From positions 124,001 to 188,000 of the forward strand of contig NZ_JAPCHY010000011.1 of NCBI RefSeq assembly GCF_026107455.2: 64,000 nucleotides of DNA. The letters are read 5' to 3'. Each line of letters begins with the position of its first letter. Position 1 is the stretch's first letter. The notes beneath the pieces are model-generated. The model was not told where the DNA came from and searched no databases. It worked only from the letters and a program-made list of their open reading frames with translations. Position numbers and translations under genes: made by a program. Shown piece by piece: positions 40,006-48,314 of this stretch. The stretch comes from Xanthomonas chitinilytica. Lineage in GTDB: Bacteria; Pseudomonadota; Gammaproteobacteria; Xanthomonadales; Xanthomonadaceae.

Positions 40006-41670
40006 ATGCTCAGACATCTCTCTATCAAGGATTTCGCCGTCGTCCGCGCCACCGAACTGGAGTTCGGGCCGGGCATGACCGTGGTTTCCGGCGAAACCGG
40101 CGCCGGCAAGTCGCTGATGGTGGACGCGCTCGGCTTCCTGTCCGGGCTGCGCGCCGACAGCGGCGTGGTCCGCCACGGCGCCGGCCGCGCCGAGCTTTCG
40201 GCCGAATTCGCGCTGGCCGACGACGCTCCGGCCCGCCGCTGGCTGCGCGACAACGAGCTCGACGACGAGGAACAGTGCCAGCTGCGGCGGGTGATCCGTG
40301 CCGACGGCGGCTCGCGCGCGTTCATCAACGGCCGCCCGGTCACCCTGACCCAGCTGACGGAACTGGCCGCGATGCTGGTGGAGATCCACGGCCAGCACGA
40401 GCAGCAGGCGCTGCTGTCGCGCCCCAGCCAGCTGGCGCTGCTCGATGCCTACGCCCGCAACGACGCCGAGCGCGCCGCGGTGCGGCAGGCCGCCGGCCGC
40501 TGGCAGGCGCTGCTCGACGAGCAGGAGACGCTGTCCCGCCAGGGCGACGTGTCCGACCGCATCGGCTTCCTCGAACACCAGTTGCAGGAGCTGCAGCGCG
40601 AGGACCTGGAACCGGAGTCGATCGCCGCGCTGGGCGCCAGCCACCGTCGCCAGGCCCACGCCGCGGCGCTGATCGGCGCCTGCGAGAGCGCCAGCGCCCA
40701 GCTCAACGGCGACGACGGCACCTCGGTGCTGCAACTGCTGCAGCACATCCGCCACGAGCTGTCGCGGGTCAGCCAGCACGACGCGCGGCTCGGCGACGTC
40801 GACGCCCTGATCGACAGCGCGACGATCCAGCTGCACGAGGCGCTGGCCCTGCTCGACCGCATCCACGACGACCTGGATGCCGACCCGCAGCAGTTCGAGG
40901 ACATCGAACGCCGGCTCGGCCGCCTGCACGACCTGGCCCGCAAGCACCGGGTCGCGATGGAGGAGCTGGGCAGCCACCGCGACGCGCTGGCCACCGAAGT
41001 GGAACACCTGCACGGTGCCGACCTGCGGCTGCAGAAGCTGGCCGGCGAGATCGAACAGGCCGCCGCCGACTGGAACGCCGCCGCCACGCGGCTGGGCGAA
41101 AGCCGGCGCGCCGCCGCCGCGGCGCTGTCGGCCACCACCACCGAACTGATCGGCGAGCTGGGCATGGGCGGCGGCCAGTTCCTGATCGAGGTCGAGCCGC
41201 ATACCGTCGCCCGGCCCGACCCCAACGGCGCCGAGCGCGTGGAATTCCTGGTCGCCGCCAACGCCGGGCAGCCGCCGCGGGCGCTGCGCAAGGTGGCCTC
41301 CGGCGGCGAGCTGTCGCGCATCTCGCTGGCGATCGAGGTCGCCGCGCTCGGCCTGGATGCGGTGCCGACCATGGTGTTCGACGAAGTCGACTCGGGCATC
41401 GGCGGCGCGGTGGCCGACATCGTCGGCCAGAAACTGCGGGCGCTGGGCGAGAAACGGCAGGTGCTGTGCGTCACCCACCTGCCGCAGGTCGCTTCCAAGG
41501 GCCATGCCCACTACCGGGTCAGCAAGGCGCCGGTGGACGGCATGACCCAGAGCGCGGTGGAACTGCTCGACAGCCGCCAGCGCCAGGAGGAACTGGCGCG
41601 CATGCTCGGCGGCGTGGAAGTCAGCAAGGAAGCCCGCGCCGCGGCCCGCAGGCTGATGCAGGGCAGCTGA
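40006..41670 (+). CDS. recN: DNA repair protein RecN
   Basis: A 554-aa SMC-like ATPase that acts at double-strand breaks. ATG 40006 gives MLRHLSIKDFAVV, the family start. Walker A is SGETGAGKSLMVDAL; a coiled-coil arm occupies roughly residues 155-360; the signature is KVASGGELSRISLAIEV and Walker B is TMVFDEVDSGIGG. Length equals E. coli RecN (553). It is divergent from hrcA across 113 bp. SOS control is usual in other bacteria, but I see no LexA-type palindrome here. Confidence 0.96.
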   Translation: MLRHLSIKDFAVVRATELEFGPGMTVVSGETGAGKSLMVDALGFLSGLRADSGVVRHGAGRAELSAEFALADDAPARRWLRDNELDDEEQCQLRRVIRADGGSRAFINGRPVTLTQLTELAAMLVEIHGQHEQQALLSRPSQLALLDAYARNDAERAAVRQAAGRWQALLDEQETLSRQGDVSDRIGFLEHQLQELQREDLEPESIAALGASHRRQAHAAALIGACESASAQLNGDDGTSVLQLLQHIRHELSRVSQHDARLGDVDALIDSATIQLHEALALLDRIHDDLDADPQQFEDIERRLGRLHDLARKHRVAMEELGSHRDALATEVEHLHGADLRLQKLAGEIEQAAADWNAAATRLGESRRAAAAALSATTTELIGELGMGGGQFLIEVEPHTVARPDPNGAERVEFLVAANAGQPPRALRKVASGGELSRISLAIEVAALGLDAVPTMVFDEVDSGIGGAVADIVGQKLRALGEKRQVLCVTHLPQVASKGHAHYRVSKAPVDGMTQSAVELLDSRQRQEELARMLGGVEVSKEARAAARRLMQGS

Positions 41671-41804
41671 ACCGGCGACGGAGGAAGTGCTTTCCCCGGC
41701 TGCGGGGAGAGCAGCGGGCGCGGGATTCCCGCCCCGGATCGGAATCGGTATCGGAACTGGCGTGATGCCACCTGCCGGAAGCGCCATTGGCCGCTTCATC
41801 CTGG

Positions 41805-41859
41805 TCGCGACTGACGTCGCTCCTACGGGGGGATCGTGGCAGGGGCGACGTCGGTCGCG
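41805..41859. repeat. REP-like inverted pair (copy 3), right half decayed
   Basis: TCGCGACTGACGTCGCTCCT starts the left half at 41805. The right half AGGGGCGACGTCGGTCGCG (41841-41859) differs from the complement at a few bases. Same order of halves as the pair at 34730. Confidence 0.75.
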
Positions 41860-41990
41860 GGCCTTTCGAATGCATGTCGCGGCCGCCAGCAACCCGTGCC
41901 GACCGTGTGCCCTTCTCCCGGAGGCGAGCCAAGCCCCCGGGGTCGCTGCCGGAAGGCGCCGGCCGCGTGCTCTCCGCGGATACCGCCTGA

Positions 41991-42011
41991 GCGCCGGCCA
42001 ACTGCCGGCGC
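41991..42011 (-). terminator. Hairpin after fur
   Basis: An 8-bp perfect stem with loop CAACT nine bases beyond the fur stop. No T-run follows; a GC-rich pause or terminator structure is likely. Confidence 0.45.
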
Positions 42012-42020
42012 CGGCTGCCG

Positions 42021-42428
42021 TCAGCGGCGCTTCTTGCGCACGTACAGGACCAGCGAGTGTTCTTCCAGCTCGTAGCCGTGATCGGCGGCGATCTTGCGCT
42101 GGAGTTCCTCGATCTCGTGGCTCTCGAACTCGATGATCTTGCCGGAGTCGACGTCGACCATGTGGTCGTGGTGGCCGCCACGGTCCAGCTCGTACACGGC
42201 CTGGCCGCCTTCGAAGTTGTGCTTGAGCACCAACCCGGCCGCCTCGAACTGGGTCAGCACCCGGTAGACCGTCGCCAGGCCGATCTCGTCGCCATGGTCG
42301 AGCAGCTGGCGGTAGATGTCTTCGGCGGTCATGTGGTGCTGTGCGGTGCGCTGCTCCAGCAGCGCCAGGATGCGCATCCGCGGATGCGTCACCTTCAGGC
42401 CCACTTTGCGGAGATCGTTGGATTCCAT
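42021..42428 (-). CDS. fur: Ferric uptake regulator Fur
   Basis: A 135-aa iron-sensing repressor. By homology the start is ATG 42428 (MESNDLRKVGLKVTHPRMRI); in-frame ATGs at 42434 and 42443 would add up to five residues, and no start has a clear ribosome site. The DNA-binding part includes GLATVYRVLTQFEAAGLV. The metal site is GGHHDHMVDVD. The protein contains no cysteine, so it lacks the CxxC zinc site of E. coli Fur; this is a known variant. It is divergent from bamE across 104 bp, an arrangement long noted in Xanthomonas and Pseudomonas (fur-omlA). Confidence 0.95.
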   Translation of the reverse strand: MESNDLRKVGLKVTHPRMRILALLEQRTAQHHMTAEDIYRQLLDHGDEIGLATVYRVLTQFEAAGLVLKHNFEGGQAVYELDRGGHHDHMVDVDSGKIIEFESHEIEELQRKIAADHGYELEEHSLVLYVRKKRR

Positions 42429-42532
42429 GGCCATCTTGTTCATTGGCGGTTTAACGCCAGTTGCCTCCGGTCAGGTCGCGCTGGGTGCCGGGGAGTGTAT
42501 CATCGCCGGGATTTCCCCAATCGCGATTCCCG

Positions 42533-42922
42533 ATGCGCAATCTCCTGTTGGTCGCCGTTGTTGCCCTGTCCGCCACCGGCTGCGGCATCATCTACAAGCA
42601 GCCTATCTATCAGGGCAACCTGATCCGGGAGCAGGCCGTCGAGCAGCTGCAGGTCGGCCAGAGCAAGCAGCAGGTCAACGCCCTGCTCGGCACCCCCTCG
42701 ATTCCCGATCCGTTCCACGCCCAGCGCTGGGACTACACCGCCAGCCAGCGCGTGAACCGTGTCGGCAGGATCGAGATCAAGAACTTCACCGTGTTCTTCG
42801 AGAACGACCAGGTGGTGCGCTGGGAAGGCGAGTATTTCCCGAACCAGGATGCGGACCTGGCCAAGTCCAGCGTGCGCCAGTTCGGCCGCAACCTGCCGAA
42901 GGACAAGAAGGGCCGCCGCTGA
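42533..42922 (+). CDS. bamE: Outer-membrane assembly lipoprotein BamE (SmpA/OmlA)
   Basis: A 129-aa lipoprotein, MRNLLLVAVVALSATGCG, lipobox ATGC. The SmpA/OmlA fold is seen in QPIYQGNLIREQAVEQLQVG, QQVNALLGTPSIPDPF and RWDYTASQR. BamE belongs to the BAM complex that inserts outer-membrane beta-barrels. The tail is longer than in E. coli (113 aa) and basic (NLPKDKKGRR). Divergent from fur; convergent with rnfH, 15 bp apart. Confidence 0.95.
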   Translation: MRNLLLVAVVALSATGCGIIYKQPIYQGNLIREQAVEQLQVGQSKQQVNALLGTPSIPDPFHAQRWDYTASQRVNRVGRIEIKNFTVFFENDQVVRWEGEYFPNQDADLAKSSVRQFGRNLPKDKKGRR

Positions 42923-42937
42923 GCCATCGCGGCGGTT

Positions 42938-43195
42938 TCAGCTGCCGGCGCGGGCGCGCCGGCGGCGGTTCTCTTTCGGATCGGCCAGCAGCGGCCGCAG
43001 CAGCTCCACCCGGTCGCCATCGCGCAGCGGCGCCTCCGGCTTGACCAGCACGCCGTGTACGGCACAGGCCACCGCGTTGCCGCCGTCGTCGAGTGCGGCG
43101 CGGGCGACCGCATCGGCCACGGTCGCCCCCTCTTCCAGTTCCAGCTGCCGCGACTGGCAACGGTCGGGCCAGGCCAGCACCACCTCGATGCGCAT
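42938..43195 (-). CDS. rnfH: RnfH family ubiquitin-fold protein (RatB)
   Basis: An 85-aa protein with a beta-grasp pattern: MRIEVVLAWPDRCQSRQLEL, GATVADAVARAAL and AVHGVLVKPEAPLRDGDRVELLRPLLADPKENRRRR. The end, LRPLLADPKE, is the RnfH hallmark. GGAGG lies ten bases before ATG 43195, inside the end of ratA. Role poorly known; the pair with ratA is conserved and was once called a toxin-antitoxin module. Confidence 0.92.
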   Translation of the reverse strand: MRIEVVLAWPDRCQSRQLELEEGATVADAVARAALDDGGNAVACAVHGVLVKPEAPLRDGDRVELLRPLLADPKENRRRRARAGS

Positions 43196-43200
43196 CGCGC

Positions 43201-43629
43201 TCACGCCTCCTGGTCGGCCACGCGCACGAAGTCGTTGACCATGCGGTCGGCCAGCCCCTGGAACCCCAGCGCCAGCGCCGGCCCCAGCAAGCGCGTGGTC
43301 GGCTCGAACTCCAGCGTCAGGCTGACCTTGCAGGCGTCCTCGGCCAGCACGTGGAATTCCCAGCGGCCATGCAGGCGCTTGAACGGGCCGTCGCGCAGCT
43401 GCATGTCGATGCTGTGCGGCCGCTGCAGCGCGTTCTCGGTCATGAACCAGGTGCGGAACGACCCCAGCCCCAGGTCCAGGCGCGCGACCACCCGCTCCGG
43501 ATCCTGCTCCAGTATCTGGGCCTTGTCGCACCAGCGGAAGCGGCGCGGATAGGCGGCGACATCATTGACCAGGTCGAACATGCGCGAGGCGGAATGTTCG
43601 ACCAGGGCGCTGCGGCGGATAGTAGGCAT
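43201..43629 (-). CDS. ratA: RatA, START-like coenzyme Q-binding family protein
   Basis: A 142-aa protein of the Coq10/RatA START-like family: MPTIRRSALVEHSASRMFDLV, DVAAYPRRFRWCDKA and FEPTTRLLGPALALGFQGLADRMVNDFVRVAD. In yeast Coq10 binds quinone; in E. coli RatA was reported to block ribosome subunit joining. It is divergent from smpB by 58 bp and followed by rnfH, the common smpB/ratA/rnfH layout. Confidence 0.92.
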   Translation of the reverse strand: MPTIRRSALVEHSASRMFDLVNDVAAYPRRFRWCDKAQILEQDPERVVARLDLGLGSFRTWFMTENALQRPHSIDMQLRDGPFKRLHGRWEFHVLAEDACKVSLTLEFEPTTRLLGPALALGFQGLADRMVNDFVRVADQEA

Positions 43630-43687
43630 TCGATAGGGGAAGCAGATGGATCGTCCGGGGAAGCCCCGAATCGGAGACAATACGGCG

Positions 43688-44191
43688 ATGAGCAAGAAAC
43701 CCGGCAAGGATAAAGCAAAGAGCGCGACGGCCACCAAGACCATCGCGCTGAACAAGCGTGCGCGCCACGAATACCACCTGGAGGAACGCTACGAGGCCGG
43801 CCTGGTGCTGCAGGGCTGGGAGGTCAAGGCGATCCGTGCCGGCCGCGGCAACATGACCGACGCCTACGCCTACGTGCGCGACGGCGAGATCTACCTGATC
43901 GGCGCGCAGATCACCCCGCTGATCCAGGCCTCGACCCACGTCGTGGCCGAGGACCGGCGCCAGCGCAAGCTGCTGCTCCATCGCAACGAGATCGACAAGC
44001 TGATCGGCCGGGTCGAGCGCGACGGCTACACCCTGGTTCCCACCGCGATGTACTGGAGCAAGAACAAGATCAAGCTGGAGATCGCGCTGGCCAAGGGCAA
44101 GCAGAGCCACGACAAGCGCGAAGCGGCGAAGGATCGGGATTGGGCGCGCGACAAGCAGCGCCTCATGCGACGCCACAACAAGGACGCATAG
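43688..44191 (+). CDS. smpB: SsrA-binding protein SmpB
   Basis: A 167-aa tmRNA partner. [29 protein letters not shown] is the family's N-terminal barrel, [18 protein letters not shown] follows, and the basic tail [18 protein letters not shown] carries the part that enters the decoding centre. An extra Lys-rich lead of about 15 residues precedes the usual start. Its RNA partner ssrA is 2.7 kb away, past the fusion gene at 44290-46740. Confidence 0.96.
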   Translation: MSKKPGKDKAKSATATKTIALNKRARHEYHLEERYEAGLVLQGWEVKAIRAGRGNMTDAYAYVRDGEIYLIGAQITPLIQASTHVVAEDRRQRKLLLHRNEIDKLIGRVERDGYTLVPTAMYWSKNKIKLEIALAKGKQSHDKREAAKDRDWARDKQRLMRRHNKDA

Positions 44192-44215
44192 ACCGCTGGC
44201 GGCATGCCAACGGTC
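44191..44215. terminator. Imperfect hairpin between smpB and the fusion gene
   Basis: GACCG-CT-GGC and GCC-AA-CGGTC pair around GGCAT with one internal loop. It sits right after the smpB stop and may end both convergent transcripts. Weak. Confidence 0.35.
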
Positions 44216-44289
44216 GGCACGTCATTCCGTCCGCGCGCGGCGGCGCGTTCTTCGGTGCCACACGCCTTCCTGCGGCGCGGCACCGGAAC

Positions 44290-46740
44290 TCAGGTGGCGC
44301 CGAGCATCCGCATCAGGTTCGGCACCCCGCGCCCCTGCAGGTAGGGATCGCGCGCAAGGTCGGTGCAGTGCGCCAGCAGCAGCTGCTTGACCCGGTCGGG
44401 GAAGCCGATGAACTCGCGCCGCACCGACAGGAAACCCGCCAGCAACCCGGCCACGTGCGGGGCGGCCATGCTGGTGCCGCTCATCTCCACCATCCAGCTC
44501 GCCGGATCGTCCAGCCGGTAGCCGGCATGCGCCGAGACGATCTTCTCGCCCGGCGCCACCACGTCCGGCTTCTGGCGGCCATCGGCGGTCGGCCCGCGCG
44601 AGGAGAAGTACGACACCCCGTAGCTGTGCGGGCTGCTCTTGTGCACCGAACCGACGGCGATGGCTTCCTCCAGGTTGGCCGGATCGCCGATGCTTATGTC
44701 CATGTTGGCCGGATAGGCCTCGCCGTCGTACTGCACCAGCCACGCCAGCCCTTCGTTGCCGGCGGCCAGCACCACCACCACGCCCTGCCGCCACAGCCGC
44801 CGCAGTTCGTTGCACAGCGGGGTGAAGCCGCAGCCGTAGCTCTCGGCATCAAAGTAGCCGCCCAGGCTCAGGTTGACGCCATGGATTACCAGCTCGCCGG
44901 CACGCTCGTTGATCTCGGCCACCTGCTGCACGCCCTTGATGATCCACGAGTCGCGGCCGTTGCCGTCGTCGTCCAGCACCTTGAAGCCATACAGGCGCGC
45001 ACGCGGTGCGACCGCGGTGAACGCCGCTTCCCGCTCCTGCCCCGGCATCGTCGCCCGGCACTGTCCGGCGATGATGCCGGCCACATGGGTGCCATGGCCG
45101 TGGCCATCCATCGTCGAGAACGCATCGCCGTCGCTGCGCAGCACCTGCTGCGGCGGGCCGAGCCGGGTGCAGTCCCACTGTGCCGCCACGGTGTCGCGCT
45201 CGCCCGGCACATGGAAATGCGGATGCGAGGCGGCGATGCCGGTGTCCAGTACCGCCCAGCCGATGCCCTCGCCCAGCGCGCCATAGGCCATCTGCGCCGC
45301 ATCCGCCTGCACCACGCGGCGCGACTGCTCCATCAGCGCGCGCTTGCCGGCGTCGCGCCACAGCCGCCGGAAGCCCAGGGTGCGGTACTCGTCGCGCAGG
45401 CTCTCGATCTCGAAACGCGTCAGCCGCGCCGACACGAAGCGCTGCAGCGAATCCTCCAGCTCGATCGCCTCGTCCAGCGCCCTGCCGCGCAGGCCGGTGC
45501 CGGCCGCGGCCAGTTCGCGCACGCGGCCCAGCAACGTTTCGCGCAGCGTCGCCATGTCCTGCCCTGCCGGCATCCTTTCCAGCTCGATCAGTACCTCGTG
45601 CCGGTAGCCGGCATCGCGGGCCTCGAGCTGGTTGGACAGGTCCTTCAGCACCACCGTGCTGGAGACCGGCTGGTCGAACTGGATGCCCACCGCCTGGCGC
45701 ACCTCGGCCCGCACCTGCGGGATCGACAGGTAGCCCGAGCCCGAATGCGGGTTGCGCCGCCAGTCGGGATTGAGCCGGTCGCCGGCGATGTTGAGGAAGC
45801 GCCCGTCCGCCCCGCGGATGTCGTCGGACAGGTCCGGGTCCAGCGCCACCGGATCGCGCCGCTCGGCCACGTTGACCCAGCGGCGCACGCAGGCCGGGAA
45901 CGGCAGTTTCTTCTGTCCCGTCCACTTCTTGAACATGCTGCGCACCACCGGCAACCCCAGCGGCGAGCCGATGGTGAGGAACAGCGCCACGTCGCACTCG
46001 GCCGCCTGCATCTCGCGCAGCACATCGTAGGCGACCATCGAGCCCTGGCTGTGCGCCACCACCACGAAAGGCCCGCCCCCGGCCCGCAGGCGCTGCAGCA
46101 GTGACTCGCGCATCGCCTCGCGGCGCGCCGGCACATAGAAGAAGTCGTGCACGTCCTGCAGCAGCGCTGCCGAAATGAGCTTCAGCAGCACGCGGTTGAG
46201 CACGTCGACCGGGCCTTTCGCCTGCGGCCCCAGGCCGGCGGGCGACGCCGCCTGCAGTTCGTCGAGCAGCTGGTGCAGTTGCCCGCGCTCGGCCTCGGAC
46301 TGCGCCAGGGCGTCGGCCAGGGCATGCAGGTCGCCGGTGCTCGGCATCACCCCCAGCGCCCCCAGCACCCGCTGTTCGGCCTGGTTCAGCGCCGGCCCCT
46401 CGTCGCGCCCCTCGCAGCCCCCCGGCTCGGGCGATGGATAGCGCTCGCGGTTGACCCAGTAGGCCATGCGCGTGCGCTCGCCCATGGCCTGCCCGAACAG
46501 GGCGTTGTCCCACTGGCAGCGCAGCACCTCGGCCGGCGGCTTGTTGCCGATGCCGTGGATGTACACGACGGTCGTGGCGTTGCCGGTGGCCGTGGCCCGT
46601 GCCGCCTTGCCCGGCGCCTTTCCGGCCGCGGCCTTCTTTCCGGCAGCCTTCTTCACCACCTTCGCCGCCGCGCGCGGTGCCGCCCTGGTCCTGGCCGGCG
46701 CCTCCCGGCCCTTGCCTTTCCCGCTTTTCGACACAGCCAT
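44290..46740 (-). CDS. Alpha/beta-hydrolase fused to an S8 subtilisin-like protease
   Basis: An 816-aa protein without signal peptide or membrane helix. GGAAGGGAGAGG before ATG 46740 sets the start. Residues 1-55 are Lys/Ala-rich, like histone H1 tails (KKAAGKKAAAGKAPGK). Residues 56-350 are a PGAP1/lipase-like alpha/beta-hydrolase: VVYIHGIGNKP, nucleophile Ser231 in VAHSQGS, likely Asp296 in ERRDPV and His332 in NPHSGSG. A helical linker covers 350-480. Residues 485-800 are a subtilase with Asp499 (VLDTGIA), His549 (GHGTHVAG), Asn662 (AAGNEG) and Ser757 (SGTSMAAPH). Both sites look intact. Lacking a secretion signal or propeptide-like N-terminus, it should act inside the cell. It lies between smpB and ssrA. 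Function unknown. Confidence 0.9.
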   Translation of the reverse strand: MAVSKSGKGKGREAPARTRAAPRAAAKVVKKAAGKKAAAGKAPGKAARATATGNATTVVYIHGIGNKPPAEVLRCQWDNALFGQAMGERTRMAYWVNRERYPSPEPGGCEGRDEGPALNQAEQRVLGALGVMPSTGDLHALADALAQSEAERGQLHQLLDELQAASPAGLGPQAKGPVDVLNRVLLKLISAALLQDVHDFFYVPARREAMRESLLQRLRAGGGPFVVVAHSQGSMVAYDVLREMQAAECDVALFLTIGSPLGLPVVRSMFKKWTGQKKLPFPACVRRWVNVAERRDPVALDPDLSDDIRGADGRFLNIAGDRLNPDWRRNPHSGSGYLSIPQVRAEVRQAVGIQFDQPVSSTVVLKDLSNQLEARDAGYRHEVLIELERMPAGQDMATLRETLLGRVRELAAAGTGLRGRALDEAIELEDSLQRFVSARLTRFEIESLRDEYRTLGFRRLWRDAGKRALMEQSRRVVQADAAQMAYGALGEGIGWAVLDTGIAASHPHFHVPGERDTVAAQWDCTRLGPPQQVLRSDGDAFSTMDGHGHGTHVAGIIAGQCRATMPGQEREAAFTAVAPRARLYGFKVLDDDGNGRDSWIIKGVQQVAEINERAGELVIHGVNLSLGGYFDAESYGCGFTPLCNELRRLWRQGVVVVLAAGNEGLAWLVQYDGEAYPANMDISIGDPANLEEAIAVGSVHKSSPHSYGVSYFSSRGPTADGRQKPDVVAPGEKIVSAHAGYRLDDPASWMVEMSGTSMAAPHVAGLLAGFLSVRREFIGFPDRVKQLLLAHCTDLARDPYLQGRGVPNLMRMLGAT

Positions 46741-46836
46741 CGCCCTCTCCCTTCCTGTCTGATGCAACGCATCCGCGCGCTTGCGGCGGACATCGTCGCC
46801 GTCTTAAGCCCACCTGAGCCGGTGCCAAGATATCGC

Positions 46837-46865
46837 TTGTGGCCGCCCACCACCGCCCCTACACT
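46837..46865 (+). promoter_or_regulatory. Promoter of ssrA
   Basis: TTGTGG (46837-46842) and TACACT (46860-46865) are 17 bp apart. The start would fall near 46872, giving a short 5' leader that RNase P removes at 46894. Confidence 0.65.
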
Positions 46866-46893
46866 GTGCCGGTCAGCGTTTTACGCTTTCCCC

Positions 46894-47247
46894 GGGGGTG
46901 CACTGGTTTCGACGGGGGTTGTGAAGTCGCTTGGCGCATGCCGAGGGGGTAGCTTTCCTCGTAAATCCAGCTGCAAAACTCATAGTTGCCAACGACGACA
47001 ACTACGCTCTCGCCGCTTAAGGCGTAGCCCCGAACCCACTTGTGCCCGTGCTCGTGGATGTAGGGTCATTATCACGGAACCGGCTGTGACGGCTGCCTGT
47101 CAGTCATGGCTTAACCCAAACAGGCTGGTCCTGGGGTGCGCTTTGCACACCGTGCTGCCACAGGGCGAGATTCAACGGTGAGCTAAGCATGTAGTGCCGG
47201 GGATGGAGTGCCTTCGGACGGCGGTTCAATTCCGCCCACCTCCACCA
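46894..47247 (+). ncRNA. ssrA: Transfer-messenger RNA (tmRNA)
   Basis: A 354-nt one-piece tmRNA. The 5' end GGGGGTG pairs with CACCTCC just before the 3' CCA to form the acceptor stem. The conserved GGTTTCGACGGGG is near the 5' end. The tag frame, GCC at 46988 to TAA at 47018-47020, encodes ANDDNYALAA, ending in the LAA degradation signal. GGTTCAATTCC at 47223-47233 is the T-arm. With SmpB it frees stalled ribosomes and marks the product for proteolysis. Tag residue 4 is Asp where E. coli has Glu. Confidence 0.97.
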
Positions 47248-47283
47248 TTACCGCTCCGGGCTTCGGCCCGCAGCACAAAGAAT

Positions 47284-47306
47284 CCCGCAGCGATGCGGGT
47301 TTTTTG
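47284..47306 (+). terminator. Rho-independent terminator of ssrA
   Basis: CCCGCA-GCGA-TGCGGG followed by six T, 37 bp after the tmRNA 3' end. Confidence 0.92.
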
Positions 47307-47392
47307 TTGGCTGCGATCCCCTGCCCGGCCCAAACTGCCGCGAGCCGCCGCGACCTCTGCGGGTTCCCGCGCTGATCCGCTAGAGTAAGGCG

Positions 47393-48076
47393 ATGACCAA
47401 GAACACCATTCCGGGCGGCCTGCTGATTGCCATCGAAGGCATCGACGGGGCCGGCAAGACCACGCTGGCCAACGGCCTTGCGACCCTTCTGCAGCAGGCG
47501 GGCGCCCAGGTGTCGCTGAGCAAGGAGCCGACCAGCGGCCCCTGGGGCATGAAGCTGCGCGAATCGGCCACCACCGGTCGCCTGGACCCGGAGCAGGAAG
47601 TGGACTACCTGATCCGAGACCGCCGCCAGCACGTGCAGGAAGTGATCGCCCCGGCGCTGGCGCAGGGCGGCGTGGTCATCCTCGATCGCTATTTCCCTTC
47701 GATGGTGGCCTACCAGGGCGCCGCCGGCCTGCCGCCGGACCAGCTGCTGGCCGCCAACGATTTCGCTCCGCGGCCGGACGTGCTGCTGCTGCTCGACCTG
47801 CCGCCGGCCACCGGTCTGGCCCGCATCCGCAAGCGCGGCGACGCGCCGAACCACTTCGAGACGGAACAGAACCTGCAACGCTGCCGCGAGATCTTCCTGG
47901 AGCTGGATATCCCGGCCAAGCAGGTGATCGATGCCAGCCAGCCGGCCGATGCCGTGCTGGAACAGGCACACGCCGCGATACGGGCCGAGCTGAACCGGCG
48001 GCTGGCCGGCGACGACAACCTGGACAGCGAGGCGGTGCGCAGCCTGCAGCGACTGGCCGCCAGTACGGCCAGCTGA
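47393..48076 (+). CDS. tmk: Thymidylate kinase
   Basis: A 227-aa P-loop kinase that converts dTMP to dTDP. Walker A is [15 protein letters not shown] near residue 14. [18 protein letters not shown] and [20 protein letters not shown] are the dTMP-kinase nucleotide and base-binding blocks (the DRY/DRF motif), and [16 protein letters not shown] the lid. The C-terminus is some 15 residues longer than E. coli Tmk (213). The sequence is a variant branch, so it could be a second, tmk-like kinase; without a search of the genome I keep tmk. An intrinsic terminator follows. Confidence 0.88.
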   Translation: MTKNTIPGGLLIAIEGIDGAGKTTLANGLATLLQQAGAQVSLSKEPTSGPWGMKLRESATTGRLDPEQEVDYLIRDRRQHVQEVIAPALAQGGVVILDRYFPSMVAYQGAAGLPPDQLLAANDFAPRPDVLLLLDLPPATGLARIRKRGDAPNHFETEQNLQRCREIFLELDIPAKQVIDASQPADAVLEQAHAAIRAELNRRLAGDDNLDSEAVRSLQRLAASTAS

Positions 48077-48084
48077 ATTCCGGA

Positions 48085-48105
48085 CCCCGCCCAGGCGGGG
48101 TTTTT
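48085..48105 (+). terminator. Rho-independent terminator of tmk
   Basis: CCCCGCC-CA-GGCGGGG plus TTTTT. The two-base centre means the top pair or two open in practice. Confidence 0.9.
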
Positions 48106-48314
48106 CATGCCGGCATCGGTTGCGTCGGGCCGGTGGCGACCTTTCCTGCCGCCGGTCGCTTGGCAACCACCCTGCTGCCGGGCGACGGGCAACGGCTCGC
48201 CCCAGGCCATGCATGCCCGGCCACGGCACAGGCCTTCCGGTGGCACGCTCTGCCTGGAGCGGCCTGCCGCCGAAGCGGGCCGGCCCCGGGAGCGGCGCGT
48301 GCGGCCGGGCCATC

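Larger units (their letters stand above)
41671..42020. other. Intergenic region between recN and fur
   Basis: This 350-bp gap between convergent genes has three structures and no gene. One is a hairpin after recN (TTTCCCCG-GCTG-CGGGGAGA, 41691-41710). The second is the REP-like pair at 41805-41859. The third is GCGCCGGC-CAACT-GCCGGCGC (41991-42011) after fur. Confidence 0.6.

Noticed and set aside
46894..47400. Genomic island at the tmRNA 3' end
   Set aside because: A normal terminator and tmk follow directly; no integrase and no duplicated tmRNA end are seen.
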